Source of the DNA: Diadema setosum
Lineage: Eukaryota > Echinodermata > Echinoidea > Diadematoida > Diadematidae
DNA length: 64,000 nucleotides
Assembly: GCA_033980235.1 (NCBI GenBank)
Contig: CM067075.1
Location: 15,574,844 to 15,638,843 of the forward strand
Direction: 5' to 3'
Shown: one piece after another, positions 10,812-23,050 of the stretch
How positions within the stretch are numbered: position 1 is the first letter of the stretch
How the letters are laid out: every line of letters starts with the position of its first letter
The notes under the pieces: generated by a model
Seen by the model: the letters and a program-made list of their open reading frames with translations, nothing else
Databases searched by the model: none
Told to the model about the DNA's origin: nothing
Made by a program: the position numbers and the translations under genes

Positions 10812-11990
10812 CGAAGGGGAACTGGTAATGTAATTTCACACTCGTCGTTTCCGATGTATGCCAGCTTCCCTGACACCGTGAGAGGCTTCATGAACTCCTC
10901 ACTGTGGTTGTCGATGTTACTTGTCTGAGATCTGATCACTATCCCTTCTCGATCTCTCTCTCTCTTTTTCTTCCTCTTGTTTATTTGCTAGCTCATTACA
11001 CCAATTCGTTCATCTCCAATTGTAGTCTGCGTCGTCGGCTGTGCTCGTTGCCTCTCAACCTGCTCCTGTGTAAGCTGTAATCGGCAGCTAATTGCCCGTG
11101 ATGCATGCACTCATCAGAAAAATCAGACGGTGCGGTGGGGCAGAGAGTGAGAAAAGAGTGTCGATTCCTGGGTGAATTTGTGTCTTGCCGGCCAAACTGA
11201 GCGGCTCACGAAAGCTCCGACATCCGTCCCGAGGAAGTATAAATCCAGACTACTATGGGCTGGTGTGGAATAGGAAATGGGATCTCAACGAGGTCTCCGC
11301 TGCACAAATGGGTGACTGGTAGGAAACGCTGGAAGAATGGCCGGGGTGAGAGAAGGGAGAGAAACGGACAGAGAGAGGTAGAGAGAGAGGGAGAATATAT
11401 CCTTTTCAAAGCATAGATGCACACTCTCACTCGGCTGGTCGATCTCTGATCTACTTCCCTCTAGCTCCGTGACACGGCTCCGGGGGACAGCGCAAAAAGT
11501 CCGTGGTCAGCCGCTGGTAAAACTCTGAGGGGGTGCATGCAACAACTTCACTGCCAGGCCAAAGTCCCCACTGCCCTTGCCCGATGCGATGCTTAGCCGG
11601 TCGGTCTGGTCCCAGAAGGAATCAAAAGAACGCCAGAATGTGAAGTGGGCGGGTGGGCTGAATGGGAGTGTTTGAATCAGGATTCCACGGCTTGGTGCTC
11701 ACTGACTGACTGGCTGATAAGAGCTACTTACTACCTTCCATGCACTGACTGACTGACTGCCTGCTGCCGGCTTTCTAGCCTGACCCCTACTGGAGTATAG
11801 CGGACGACACTTTGCTACCACTGAAGCCTATTAGATATGCTTAGCCGCATAACACCACAGCAGTTCGTATTAGCATGTCAAAGAGGGTAACAGAGTGGGG
11901 CTCCCCTAACAACAAAAAGTAGACTTAAGCTCTCCAAACAGCCCCGGAATATTACTCCCGAAGACCCACTGCCTGACGCTCGGCCGGATC
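10812..11990 (-). promoter_or_regulatory. CpG-rich putative promoter / 5' UTR region
   Basis: More than 1 kb with clearly raised G+C and many CpGs against an AT-rich background, little simple repeat, and several short direct TCAGTCAGTCAG-type runs near 11700-11760. It lies immediately upstream of the candidate minus-strand first coding exon. I cannot place a transcription start: no clear TATA box at a sensible spacing was identified. A bidirectional or purely regulatory island is an alternative. Confidence 0.35.
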
Positions 11991-12021
11991 TTATCATGTG
12001 TGTACAATTTTAGGAGCTTCT

Positions 12022-12065
12022 TTTAAACCAAGGAGGTACTAGGCGAGGTACCTCCTTGTTTTAAA
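12022..12065. repeat. 18 bp near-perfect inverted repeat (hairpin)
   Basis: Arms 12022-12039 (TTTAAACCAAGGAGGTAC) and 12048-12065 pair with one mismatch around an 8-base loop. It could be a transposon remnant or an RNA hairpin if transcribed; no flanking element was recognised. Confidence 0.8.
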
Positions 12066-12084
12066 CTCACTGAAGCACAGAGAG

Positions 12085-12289
12085 ATAGATAGGAGAGAGA
12101 GAGAGAGGGGGGGGGGGGGGGGGAGAAGGAGAGAGATCAACCCCATATAGATAGTGCCTTGAGTTTTTCTCTCCTCCATTTCTTCTTCTTCTCCAACTGT
12201 TTCTATACACATGACACTTCTCCAACTGGACAGAGTCCAAACGTAGAGCACACACATCACACACAAACATCTACACACACACACACACA

Positions 12290-12332
<43 letters not shown>

Positions 12333-12350
12333 ACATACATACATACACAG
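12085..12350. repeat. compound simple-repeat block (GA)n, poly(G), (CA)n
   Basis: (GA)n into about 17 G at 12107-12123, then unique sequence and TTC runs, then (CA)n from about 12272 with one CATA interruption, ending in CATA units near 12350. A second (CA)n follows at 12446-12471 and (TC)n at 12567-12590. Confidence 0.95.
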
Positions 12351-14982
12351 TTTGTTTCCTCTCCAATATGTATGCTCGTGGCAAACACAGAGCTAATACC
12401 CTATTCATGAACTTGAACAACCCTTACCAGGGGCAGTCATACACAAACACACACACACACACACACACACCCCTACACTTGCTATACATCATATCTCCCT
12501 GCTGCTCATAACTTCTCATATTTTCACGGTGACTTGATGGAATTTCAAAGTTGAAATATTTTCTCTCCCTCTCTCTCTCTCTCTCTCTCTCCTTCTCTTC
12601 TTCACTTCCCCATAAGCGCTTATTATGTATACCCGCTAGGCTGTAAATCGACTTTTGTCGGTTTACTTAGCTCCCAAAAGCAAAGAGAGGGACTAAAGAA
12701 AAAAAAAGTGCAAGGGGGGAAAAAGTCCAGGAATTTGGCATACAGGAGGAAGACAACTTTACAGCGAGTTCTTTCTACCGCAACCAAAATACCAGATCTC
12801 AGGTGTTTTGTGTTGTACGCCTATTGCTGTAACACCGACATACCTCATGCTTCTTTGCAGCTATTGTGGAGAAAAAGGGGGAAAAAAAGACAGATATTCA
12901 CCTTCCATGACCTTGAAAACATGGTGTTTTGACCTATAATCTATGTCAGACTCACCTTTATCCTTCTTTCGTTCTGTTTTTTTCTCTTCTTTTTCTTCCT
13001 TTCGTACAAGGAAAAGAAGGAGAGGTATGGATAGATGAAGGATTTGGGCTATGGGGATATAAATACACAACAAAAGACCTATTCTCTCTCTTCAAGGAGC
13101 CCCCTTGAATGTATTGATTAAAGGCTGACATCCAACAGGTCCCAAGTCCACAAATCAGTTGCATCCATGATACGTCTGCTACACTTCAAAGAAGAGCTCT
13201 TCTCTTAAATTTTGATGGAGTGTAGTGTAAACTTAAGTATAATTTAAGTGATGTGGGGAGCTTCACATGATCTGTATCAAGGAAATGCATTATGCGGGAG
13301 AGGGCAATATACACCATCAAATATTTTTTCCCCTCCTCTCTACGAAAAGTAGAATACCGTAAAACAAGAAACATTGCGGCATGAAGCTTACGCGAATTGG
13401 AGCCGACGGCCTCTTTCGCGACATGAAATTTTAGTGAATTGCCACTGGCATTTAAGTCATTGTGCAGGCAAAACCTTTGATGTGCATTTTACTTTGGGAA
13501 ATCTTGGTTCCTCATGAAATTTGCGAAAGTTTAATACATGCAAAAATTTCTGGTTATACAGTAGAGAGGCAGTAAATGTTCACATGTTTCTAAAATTATA
13601 TCTTTGATACAACTTTACATACCATTTAGGTAAGACTGGGGAAAAGGTGTATTTGATTTAATAGCATTTCAGGTACTAGGAATAATGCAGAAAGTCATGC
13701 TGCATTATAATTTTCGGCAGGTGAGTGAGTAGAGAGAGAAAACAAGAGAAAACAAAGGAAAAGAAAAATGATGTACCAGCAATACTTCTAAACATTCATA
13801 CAGCCTGCCAATGTTAGTTATTGAGGAGAATGTAAACGAGACGCATCACGAGTTGATCTTGTTCAGCACGCCACAGATGAGGATCTTGTCTCAAGTGCCC
13901 ATGTGGTCGTGACTCTACGTAGACTACTTCGAGGTTCTACTGACTTATACTTAAGATTCACACAGTCATAGCTTTATTGATACTTTTTCAATTTCCATGA
14001 ACTTCCACTGACATGTTAGGTTATAATTTGTTCATCTTTAAGTATTAAGCTTACAAGCAAATCTTGGCTTGACACAAATATTCTTTGAAAAAGAACCCTA
14101 TCAAAAAAAGAATAAATAGATAAATAAATAAAAAAAAACCTTCAAAACAGGTCGGTTCTTTGTGTATCTTCTTTCACGTAACAATGTAGTCTTAAGATGA
14201 TGCTTTAGTTTTCAATACCATGAAATTTGTCATGTACTTCTATAATTTATTTTTCATTTTGTCGCTGGGGTAACAAAACCTTGTATATCAAATATTGGTG
14301 AAAGTCACTTTTTTTGGGGTTAATTGTCAGATAAATAATCAGTTAAGTGATGTCCTATCCAACTCCTAGCTATCTTACCCAAAAAGTGAAGCCACTACTG
14401 CATGCTAAATGGAAGGTGATCCCATTTGTTATAGTGCTTTGGCTGCCACGTTTTTGTCACTCTCCTGAACATTTGACATTTTTTGAGATACAAGGTTTTG
14501 TCGCCCCAACTGCGAAAGGTACTTCCTGTGTTGAATGGGGGATTGTCAGATAAGATAGATATATTTCATACATAACACATGCTCACATGTGAACCCACAT
14601 GCATACCAGATCAAGCACAGTGAGGATAGATTACATTTGAGATTGCCATCAATTATAGCTATGCAGTTTGTTTTGCAAAATTCTCACAAGCATTTGAAAA
14701 AAAAAAAAACCAAAAGAAAACCAAGCAGAATATACCATGTGCTATGACAAAAAAAAAAAAATCCAGGGAAATGAAGACAATAGAAAATAAATCAAAATTT
14801 ATATGAAAAGAAAACAAAGAAATCACTGCAATTGTGGGGGGGGGGGAAACTATTACAAATGAAGGCTGATCATATTTTTCTGTCTGTGCAATGCAAAGCA
14901 TACGGCTTTCTCTCGTGATGAGTGTCGCTTCATCATCTGTAAGAGGCTTTCCCAGACTTCTCATGACAGGCTGACATGGAAT
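12351..14982. other. AT-rich noncoding DNA
   Basis: No convincing exon. A minus-strand donor-like AAAG|GTGAGT at about 12956 ends a Lys/Glu-rich low-complexity frame that I do not trust. At 13380-13560, scattered GCGAA/TTCGC motifs resemble a degraded repeat. Poly(A) runs near 14697 and 14748. Confidence 0.5.
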
Positions 14983-15159
14983 TTATTTCCCCAACGTGGT
15001 TCGGACACTGTGCGGCGGCTCATCCTGCACTCTGGATGAGCTATGGCTGGTCGCTCTCCGGGACGGTGTTAGCTGGAAGCGCCGCCGCACGCCGGGAGTG
15101 CCCATCGCCTCGCGAAAGTCCCCCTTTAATAATTCACGGCGCATGATTAAAACATCAAC
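14983..15159 (-). CDS. candidate terminal exon (58 codons plus stop)
   Basis: The minus strand shows a good acceptor, CTACAGTGTCTTTCAG (AG at 15161-15160), then GTT GAT GTT.. open for 58 codons to TAA at 14985-14983. The other two frames stop within a few bases of the acceptor, so phase in is 0. The peptide is basic and Ser/Thr-rich at its end: ..MRRELLKGDFREAMGTPG.. then ..SSSRVQDEPPHSVRTTLGK. The segment is sharply G+C- and CpG-richer than the sequence on both sides, and an AATAAA overlaps the stop. GDFREA recalls the start of helix 8 in class A GPCRs, but no NPxxY precedes it, so I make no assignment. It could be a gene's last exon; the nearest phase-compatible upstream candidate is 17175-17244. 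Confidence 0.42.
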   Translation of the reverse strand, partial: VDVLIMRRELLKGDFREAMGTPGVRRRFQLTPSRRATSHSSSRVQDEPPHSVRTTLGK

Positions 15160-17174
15160 CTGAAAGACACTGTAGGAACTGCAGAGATGAGAGTCTCTTT
15201 TTCTTAGAATTGATGTCATCAGTTGGAAAGCAGAGTGGTAACATGTTGTTTTAATTACATGAGCAAACTAATGACCATCTTCCCCTAGTCTTTGCTGTAT
15301 GAAATTATCACATTCGTGTGTGTGTGTGTGTATGTGTGCCTTTTCTGTGTGTAATTTTATTTGACCATGTTCAATTAAGTATTTCAGCCAGAAAATAACA
15401 TTATCCCCCTTGCAGATGGTAGAAAGTTATCTCTCGTATTCACGTTTATAATCTCTATTAGAAGAATTACTATTGTAATCAAGTCATTTCTTGCATCTGA
15501 AAGCAAATGATTGAAATAATTGTGATTCTGGGATCTTGTTCAGGAATTCAAGGTCTGAAGGTGTTATCAAATCTTGATTTGCTCAATTCGTGGGTGCACA
15601 ATTCCCATCTGAAAGGCTTGACCTTCTAAACATGGTTGAGGAGGCAGAGCTTAGCTTGACCCAACATTCACTTCCGCTCAGAGACTGCAAATAAAATGTA
15701 CTGCAATCTGCCCGAGCTGCACTATCTAGCGTGAACTTTGCAATTTTCATTGACAGATGAAGAAATTCATACCACCATAACTCAAAATTAAGATTAAAAA
15801 TGTGATTCATAAACATGATTACAAGACAGACTTTTCCGTTGGCTGAAAAGTCTGTAACTCAATAATAAAATGACAATTGCGATTCATGAGGATGATTACA
15901 AGTGAGCATGTTTTTGATTGTCTGAAAGGGGTATGATTTGAGTTTTGTTGCATTTAACACTCAACATTTGTGATGTAATAGGGTGAGCAAGTTGAGCACT
16001 GGATACCCAAGTATTTTTGTCAACATCTTTTCAAACTTGACCCACAAGAAGTAATACAAACCGTGCTCAATGTCCAAGCCCCGCAATCTCTCATTCCACA
16101 GCTATCAAGATCGCCAACAAACTGGGGTCAATCGTATTTGATTTATTTGCACGAGAAAGATAATCTGTAAATTTGGAACCAAGAAAAAGGTAATTAATAC
16201 CGTGCCAAAGTCCACAGATTTACTACTCTATATATTCTTATCACACCAGTCTTTTGGTCATCGTTCCGTAACCAATCTGAGGGTTTATAACACTGTAACT
16301 TAAAATAAGACATGAGATTCTTTCCTATGTAAAGGAAGTAGTATAGCCAATTTAAAGGTAGAATATTTATTGTGCAAGACTTAAAATACAGGTGATTCCA
16401 GTTATATGACAAAGTCCTTGGGACCGGCAGTTTTGTTTCGTTATATTGAAATTTCACTATTGGAGAAGAAAAAAAGTATATAAAGATATATGGATAACAA
16501 TTTTGGTACATGACTTTTTATTTCATTGAACAAAATTTCATTATAATGGTGTTTGTTATAATGGGAGCGCAATGTACCTAGCATCCAATAATGTCTGAGG
16601 CAGACATGATTGAAACCTTCACACAGGTTTAAATGGCACTCTAGATACATTCACACAACCTTCTTAAATGTAACGATTAGCTCAAAGTTCAAAACTTTGA
16701 TGATTAGTTCATCATTTGTCCCCGTGTGGATGCATTCAAAGTTAGCAATCCTATAGACTAGTCAGTGGGTAGAACCATAACATTTCTTAGGGTCTGTGCT
16801 CTATTCACAATCCACAGGGGGTCCCCACTCGTAGTAACGCATCATGTAGACATAATAATCACCAAACTCAAAAAAAAAAAATTCTCTTTGTGAACCCCAT
16901 TCCCCTTTTGCTTTACTACTGTATCGCTGCACTTTATCGGGTCTATTGCTCGCAGTGCGTGCATGTATTTCTTCCACTTCTGTGGTTAACTTAACGAGTG
17001 GGGCTCTCCTTTAAAGTTCAATTCTAGAGATTTGCCATTGTGTGAATGTGTGTTGTAGATTAAAACTACAAGTTAATCATACAGCATTTAAACCTTCAGA
17101 GATACTACTAATAACTGAGCTTCTATAGCGTATAAAATAAAACAATGTTCCCTGTGTGCTTTACAATAACTTAC
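15160..17174. other. AT-rich noncoding DNA
   Basis: Unique AT-rich sequence with a short GT run near 15317-15333. The 16380-16560 stretch, with repeated GTTATAT/GTTATAATG motifs, looks like a diverged interspersed repeat. No exon supported. Confidence 0.5.
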
Positions 17175-17244
17175 CCATTTTACATACACATTATCACTAA
17201 AGCGTACTGACAAATTACATTTAAAATAATGAATGATAGGATAT
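17175..17244 (-). CDS. candidate short internal exon
   Basis: Seventy bases on the minus strand lie between a T-rich acceptor ending GTTGTATGTTAG (AG at 17246-17245) and a strong donor, AAATGG|GTAAGT (GT at 17174-17173). One frame is open: A, then 23 codons (..YFKCNLSVRFSDNVYVKW), phase in 2, phase out 0. Phase out matches the 14983-15159 candidate; phase in matches the 40357-40435 candidate. The segment is AT-rich, so a chance match is a real possibility. No domain seen. Confidence 0.28.
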
Positions 17245-17432
17245 CTAACATACAACACGCAACAAAAGCTAAATGAATACATAAGTTACAAAAAAAAAAG
17301 TTTACTTCACAAATAAATACGTATTCAAAGAGGATTTGAAGATTACAAACGTCGTGGAAACCTATTTTCTGTGAACAATGTTTGCAAATATGTATGTCCC
17401 TGCTGATGGAGTTGATGTCTGTTGAATAAGTT

Positions 17433-17525
17433 TTAACCTGTTGAGGACGGACTGATTTTGCTACAACACGCATTTCCCATAGACACCTGACCGAGTATAC
17501 TCGGGACTCGTCCTTAACGGGTTAA
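17433..17525 (-). mobile_element. TTAA-flanked 93 bp palindromic element, copy 1
   Basis: Begins TTAACCTGTTGAGGACGG and ends GTCCTTAACGGGTTAA, with the internal 16-mer reduced to CCGAGTATACTCGGG by one change. Orientation is opposite to the 36890 copy. TTAA at both ends plus CCC-starting termini is what a piggyBac-type insertion would leave (TTAA target duplication). That assignment is inferred. Confidence 0.85.
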
Positions 17526-18899
17526 AATGCTTGGAGCTTTTGCAGAATGTGAACAAGTTTTGCTTGAACTCCTACCACCATACTATCCAGATTTCATTAC
17601 TCGTATTCAAATCTTTGAGGTAAATTCTGCTGTAGAGCAAACATACTGCATTTTCAGAATTTGACACAACACAACTATAAAAGTTGGGATTTGTTCCATA
17701 ATAGACAAATATTCGGTTGTGTAGAGTTTATCATAAAATATCTGCTGGTATGAAATCAACAATCCAAGTGCTGAATAAACATACAAAACTAACACACCGT
17801 CATGATACATGTGACGTTACACTCGCATGACAATTCAGGCATTTAGTTCCTCCTACACCCACACCGCTCTTCAACTTTTGTGAAATGGAAACCTGTTATA
17901 GTAGGGGTGGCGTGGGTGAGATAGAGACAGTTTTGGGGTAGTTAACTTTAATACAAGAATCTTTCCAAAATGAGCAATGAGTGCAATGGTTGGAAAATAG
18001 GGACTTTTAAGGGCTGGAAGTTGGTCACATTTGCCATGTTGCAGCCTGAAGGTGCAAAAAAAAAAGTACTCTGACCCCTCTCTCAAATATACATGGATGC
18101 CCACCAAGAAATCTCATGTCACAAGAAAAAAAGAAAAGAAGACTAAACAAGAGAGATATATAAAGAGAAAGAGAGAGAAAGTGAGAGGAAGAGCAAATAG
18201 GGGGAGAAAAACTCAGAGACAGGAGTTAACTCCACTCAACACAGAGTATGAGAGAGGGGAAGAGAGAAAAGCTGTTGGAAGTCAAGTAATGTGACCAAAC
18301 TGAGGGAAGGGGCGTGGCACTTCGTACACAAAGCATGGGGGTGGGGTGGAGGACTGCATGCTAGTCTGATGTTACAGACCCCTTCTTTGTCAAATCCTGG
18401 CTGCTATACAATGCAGATTACATTTGTTGATTGATTATCATCCATACTTGTTTTAATGTCTCATTTAGTGTGGTGGTATCTGAAAGTGGCATAAATCATT
18501 ACCAAAGATCAGATGCACACCCACACATCCCGAATCATGCATATCTGAGTTCATGGGTGTAAGTATGGATTCAGGAACATTAACACACTGACTATGGGCT
18601 ACCAGAACTAACAAAATGATACACAGACACAAAAACAACAATCTATCACTTACTTGAAAACCAAACTCTTAAAAATTTATACAATTCTGACAAAGATGCA
18701 TACATATTAGATGCAGACATGTTAACACACACATTTGTATGTGAGTATCTTCCAACATGTTGCATTATGTTGTCTTCCATGAATTTCTACACAATATGCT
18801 GGTAATGGTATAATATAACGGTGTACTCTCATAAGAGGTTCTCAATCGCTACAACTTATCAGAATAGCAATAGTTTGTTAGTGTGATGACAAATGAAAT

Positions 18900-18930
<31 letters not shown>

Positions 18931-20758
18931 CCATTATACTGCACTATTCTTCATAAATGTCTACCAAAAGGTATGTTATTGACATAAAGCTATACCTATG
19001 ATCCTTTGTCTGAGTCACTAAAACAAGAATCATTTTTGATTATCATAAAAATCCCGAGTGCTGGTAGTAGTTAAAAATTGGAATGGATAATGTTTGTGTA
19101 TTGTTCCCCCAATATGATTCTCTAGACAAACTTTATGGCCTTTCATTCTTGTCATGTGAAATTAGTACTATACTCTCTCTCTCTTGCCGGCACATTGTTC
19201 TCAATACAGCGAATTTCATAGCACCACCAGCGACTTCCTCAAAAGGGCACAAACCTTGTTCCCTGGGTTCGTTTTATTTTGTTGTGTTATCCATCTCTTC
19301 ATGTTCAGTATCATATCGCATTGGCCTCGAACAGAAAAACACATTCATCACATTCGCGTGCGAAGGCGACGATTCCACGTCACGGAACACATACCACGGG
19401 CACAAGAGAATGTTGTGACGTGAGGTGACTTCGACAATACAGAATTCAAAACTATGATCGATAAGAATACAACGAATAAATGTAAAAGTGTATACCGTAA
19501 AACAGAAGAAGTGATTAGACACACAATCACAATGGCCGGAGATACTTTTCTTTTTTTTTTTCTTCTTTTTTTTTTTTTTGGGGGGGGGGTTGTTTTGAGA
19601 AGCTCCAATGCATTCAGCAGATATGTTGTTTCCACAGGTATTCCCGATCTCTCAACAATCAGGGTCTGCATTTTGAGACTAGCCGCCACTAGCTGCCTCC
19701 ATCTTTCTCCTCCTTCCCCTCCTGGAAGAATGGAAGCAGCTCTGAGGTCTCCGTCCCTTAAGGTAATCGCTCACCAAGTTCATAAGTCATTCATAAGCTT
19801 TATCACCAATCCTCTAGCTGTCTCATTCAAACTAGCCCTCAGAGACTCTCTTCCGCACCCCACCCCACTCCCCCCCCCCCCAAAAAAAAACCCCCAACTA
19901 CAGCTATTCTTTGCATCCCTAAATATCTCGAGGATGAGGAATAGGAACTAGCGCTGGTAGGCAGGGGGTTAAACGCAGCCTGCGTGGGTGATAAGGAAAT
20001 ATATAATATAATATCCTCTATCTCCTCTAACATGTTTTCATCTACACTCTTTCCCTATTTTTGTTTCTTCTCGCTCAAAAAAAAAAAGAGAGAAAACAAG
20101 AGAACGGCAACTAGGGTTGGAGGTTAGTCCTGGAAACAAGGTTTCCTTGTTGAGAGCACAAAAATGGGGAAATTCATACATTTTTAATGGATGTGATACA
20201 AATTGCACGTTGATTTATGTTGTTTATGGTGTGGAGCCCATATCATTTGCACATCTAGGAGAGGTGTGAACAATATTTGATAGAAAATTGAAATGTCGAG
20301 AAGCATAAAATTAACTTGCACCATTGGGAAACAACTGCAACCCAGCAGAGGAAATACTGCCATTTTAGTTGCACAGATTTCCATTATCCTCTTGTTTTCC
20401 TATCTTGCTATGATACTTCTCCAACTCTCGTCTTTTTTGTGGGGGGGGGGGGGATCTGGGGAATCCTAAGCATGGTATTAACATATTCCTACAGTGCACA
20501 CAGATGAATTGTAAGTTTGTCCATTGATTCAGAGAGCACCAAAAGCTTCTTTTTTTTTCACATATAATTTATGATGAATGATGAATTGTCACAAACACAA
20601 ACACACACAAGAAGGTGAAAAGATGTTGCATCTATGGCAATGCCGTATCTACATTTTTGTATCTTTAAGAAATACAGACTGCAACTTTGGACAGCCTGAA
20701 CACATGAGCAACAGCTTTTTTCATTGATACGTGAGTTTTAACAGACAGAATGATTAAG

Positions 20759-20789
20759 CTTTGTTTGTTTGTTTGTTTGTTTGTTTGTT
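20759..20789. repeat. (TTTG)n tetranucleotide repeat
   Basis: Seven to eight GTTT units, uninterrupted. Confidence 0.95.
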
Positions 20790-21952
20790 CAGCAACATTT
20801 CTGTACAAGCCTGAATGGTTGCTGCAGTGGCTTCCAAAAACAGCCAAGAACTGGATCAACACCTCTTAATGAATATTCTCCTAGAAAACTAGAAATGTGC
20901 CACAGCTCACCCTTTACTGGCTTGAGAATGAAAAACTACCCCCACCCCATCCCCCCCCCCCCCAAAAAAAAGGGGGAGGGGCATGGCATGACCTCAGTAG
21001 CACTGTTCCAACTTTGACACAATATGAAAAAAAAAATACAAGATTCAGCCCACAAGCAAATGTCAGCTTCACTTTATACCTGTGTTCTACTGTTAAAATA
21101 AGTAAATATTTTCTCACAGTCCCAGATGCTGTGAGAAAAAAAACATAAACAACAACAACTCTTGTGTGACTTTTTTTCGCCTGCTGTTGATGGTTTGTTT
21201 TGCTTCTGTTCTGCGCTTCGCTGTTGGCATTTACGACAGTTTCGAGGCTCGTCAGTACGACTCGATCGTGGGGCAAAATTGGAGTTCCATAAATCCAAAC
21301 CGGGAGCAGCTGCGGGAGGGCTGTTAATGACCCCTTGGTGCTCGTCAAAGTCAAGGAATCAAAAAACGCTTAGTCCCACATGTCCGATTTCATGGCCAGG
21401 GATTCTGCATTATTGATGCACACAACAGACGCACACCAGTTCTGTTTTGGTGCTGTGTTGGGATTTTTTTTCCCCCCTCACTGTTCTCATTTCAGATTTG
21501 CATTTGATCAGGGGAAATATCACACATAAGAACGTTCACTGTTGTACCATTGAACTGTCTGCGTCATGAAATATAAGGACAAAACTGAATCATAAATGAA
21601 ACCGACCCATCAACACAAACACATACATAAACCAACCAATAAGATGCAAACAGACAAGTTTGGCAATTCAAAATCAAATCTGCTGAACATGGAGGCCATC
21701 TCTTGACAGACAGTACAGAATTTCATTTGGTAAGTCATAATACCACTGGGCAAGTTTAATTTGTTGACTCAAGTTCTGACAGGAAATACGAAAGAAAAAA
21801 AAAAAGGATAATTGTGGGCAAATATTACAAAATGCATCACTGAAAACATTCGCTATGAATAAACATGCTCATAGATGTAGGCTTTCCATCGATTCTTGTC
21901 CAAACAGTCCATGCGTTCCTGGCGCAAGCCATGCACACACGTTGAGCAGGCA

Positions 21953-21953
<1 letters not shown>

Positions 21954-22013
<60 letters not shown>
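21954..22013. repeat. poly(A)-(TA)n compound repeat
   Basis: About 30 A followed directly by about 15 TA units. It resembles the tail of a retroposed sequence, but no SINE or LINE body was recognised upstream. Confidence 0.95.
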
Positions 22014-22015
<2 letters not shown>

Positions 22016-22597
22016 TCTTGATCCTTCGCGAGTGATTTCAATGCAAACTAACATACACACGTAGGCACAACGCCTCGGCCTGATCAGATAATGAATGAAA
22101 TGTACTCGACTGTCACATCCACAAACAAATGAGTAAATGGAGCCCCCGTGAGCGAGCGAGAGAGAAAACGGAAGCGTCACGCAAATATCATGCAGACACA
22201 CGAAGGATCAGCCAGCCAAAACAAACACACTTGCAAAGACGTTCTCAATGTCAATCTATCGGTAAGACTAACTCCATCCCTCTCTCTTTCTCAGACGTCA
22301 CTTAATCTTTTCACAAAGTTGATACCATTGAAAAATGATACACGTGTAGACATTTTACATATCCAAACATTCACCCACACACACATATACAGACACACAT
22401 ACAGACACACATACCACACAAACATGCACAGCTACATGCTTTCCAATGTGGACCTCTCCACTGCCTGGTTACTTCACTATCTTCATGGTGGAATTCATTC
22501 CTTGACTTCATTCACACATCTATTCATTTATTTGCTACTCACAGAATACTATGGATCCAATGCACTGACACCCTACTTTGTGCATTGACTTAAAAGC

Positions 22598-23050
22598 CGC
22601 GTTCACACTGGCAAAGGGTCAAGAAGTTTAAGATCGCGATCTTTGAGATCTCAAAGTTTTGCCAGTGTAACCACAAACTTCCCACAAAACTTCTCGCAAA
22701 ACTTCTCACGAAACTTCCCTCAAAAACTTCCCACTCAAACTAGGGATATTTGAATGCTCCCAACTGAAACTTCACGAAGTTTGTCACATGACCAGTCCCC
22801 CACCTGCTTGTGACAATGATCGATGGTTTTCGGGTGGTACCTCATTGTGATGCACCTGTGTGCATTGTTACATCACAATCATTTGCTGTCAGATGATGTA
22901 CTTTTTCTTCTTTCTCGCGCACGCACACTAGCAACCAAATCTTTGAGATCTTAAAGATCAAGAAGTTTGGCTGCCAGTATGGACGGATGACCAAAGACCA
23001 CGAAGACTTCGCAATCTTAAACTTCATAATCTTTTGCCAGTGTGACCACA
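22598..23050. mobile_element. ~450 bp nested inverted-repeat element
   Basis: Left end GCGTTCACACTGGCAAAG and right end CTTTTGCCAGTGTGAC are inverted. Similarity continues inwards (GAAGTTTAAGATCGCGA against its reverse complement at 23005-23030) for about 45 bp with mismatches. A second, inner pair (TTTGAGATCTCAAAG-TTTTGCCAGTGTAACCAC at 22641-22675 and AAATCTTTGAGATCTTAAAG at 22938-22957) repeats the same motifs, giving a nested structure. Between them lie several ACTTC(T/C)C(A/G)C-type direct repeats (22677-22735). No transposase. Superfamily unknown. Confidence 0.7.

Larger units (their letters stand above)
17526..22597. other. intron/intergenic DNA rich in simple repeats
   Basis: Contains (GT)n near 18901-18931; poly(T)-poly(G) at 19551-19589; poly(C)-poly(A) at 19870-19890 and 20951-20971; poly(G) near 20440. 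CpG-richer unique patches occur at 19190-19420 and 21180-21330. At 19730-19763 a segment ATGGAAGCAGCTCTGAGG.. runs into AAG|GTAATC and could be a tiny start-codon exon, but the evidence is thin. No gene called. Confidence 0.45.

Noticed and set aside
14983..15159. Class A GPCR C-terminal tail
   Set aside because: GDFREA resembles the start of helix 8, but no NPxxY precedes it and the upstream sequence is intron-like.
21954..22013. SINE/LINE tail
   Set aside because: Poly(A) plus TA tail only; no Pol III promoter, reverse-transcriptase frame or target duplication was visible.
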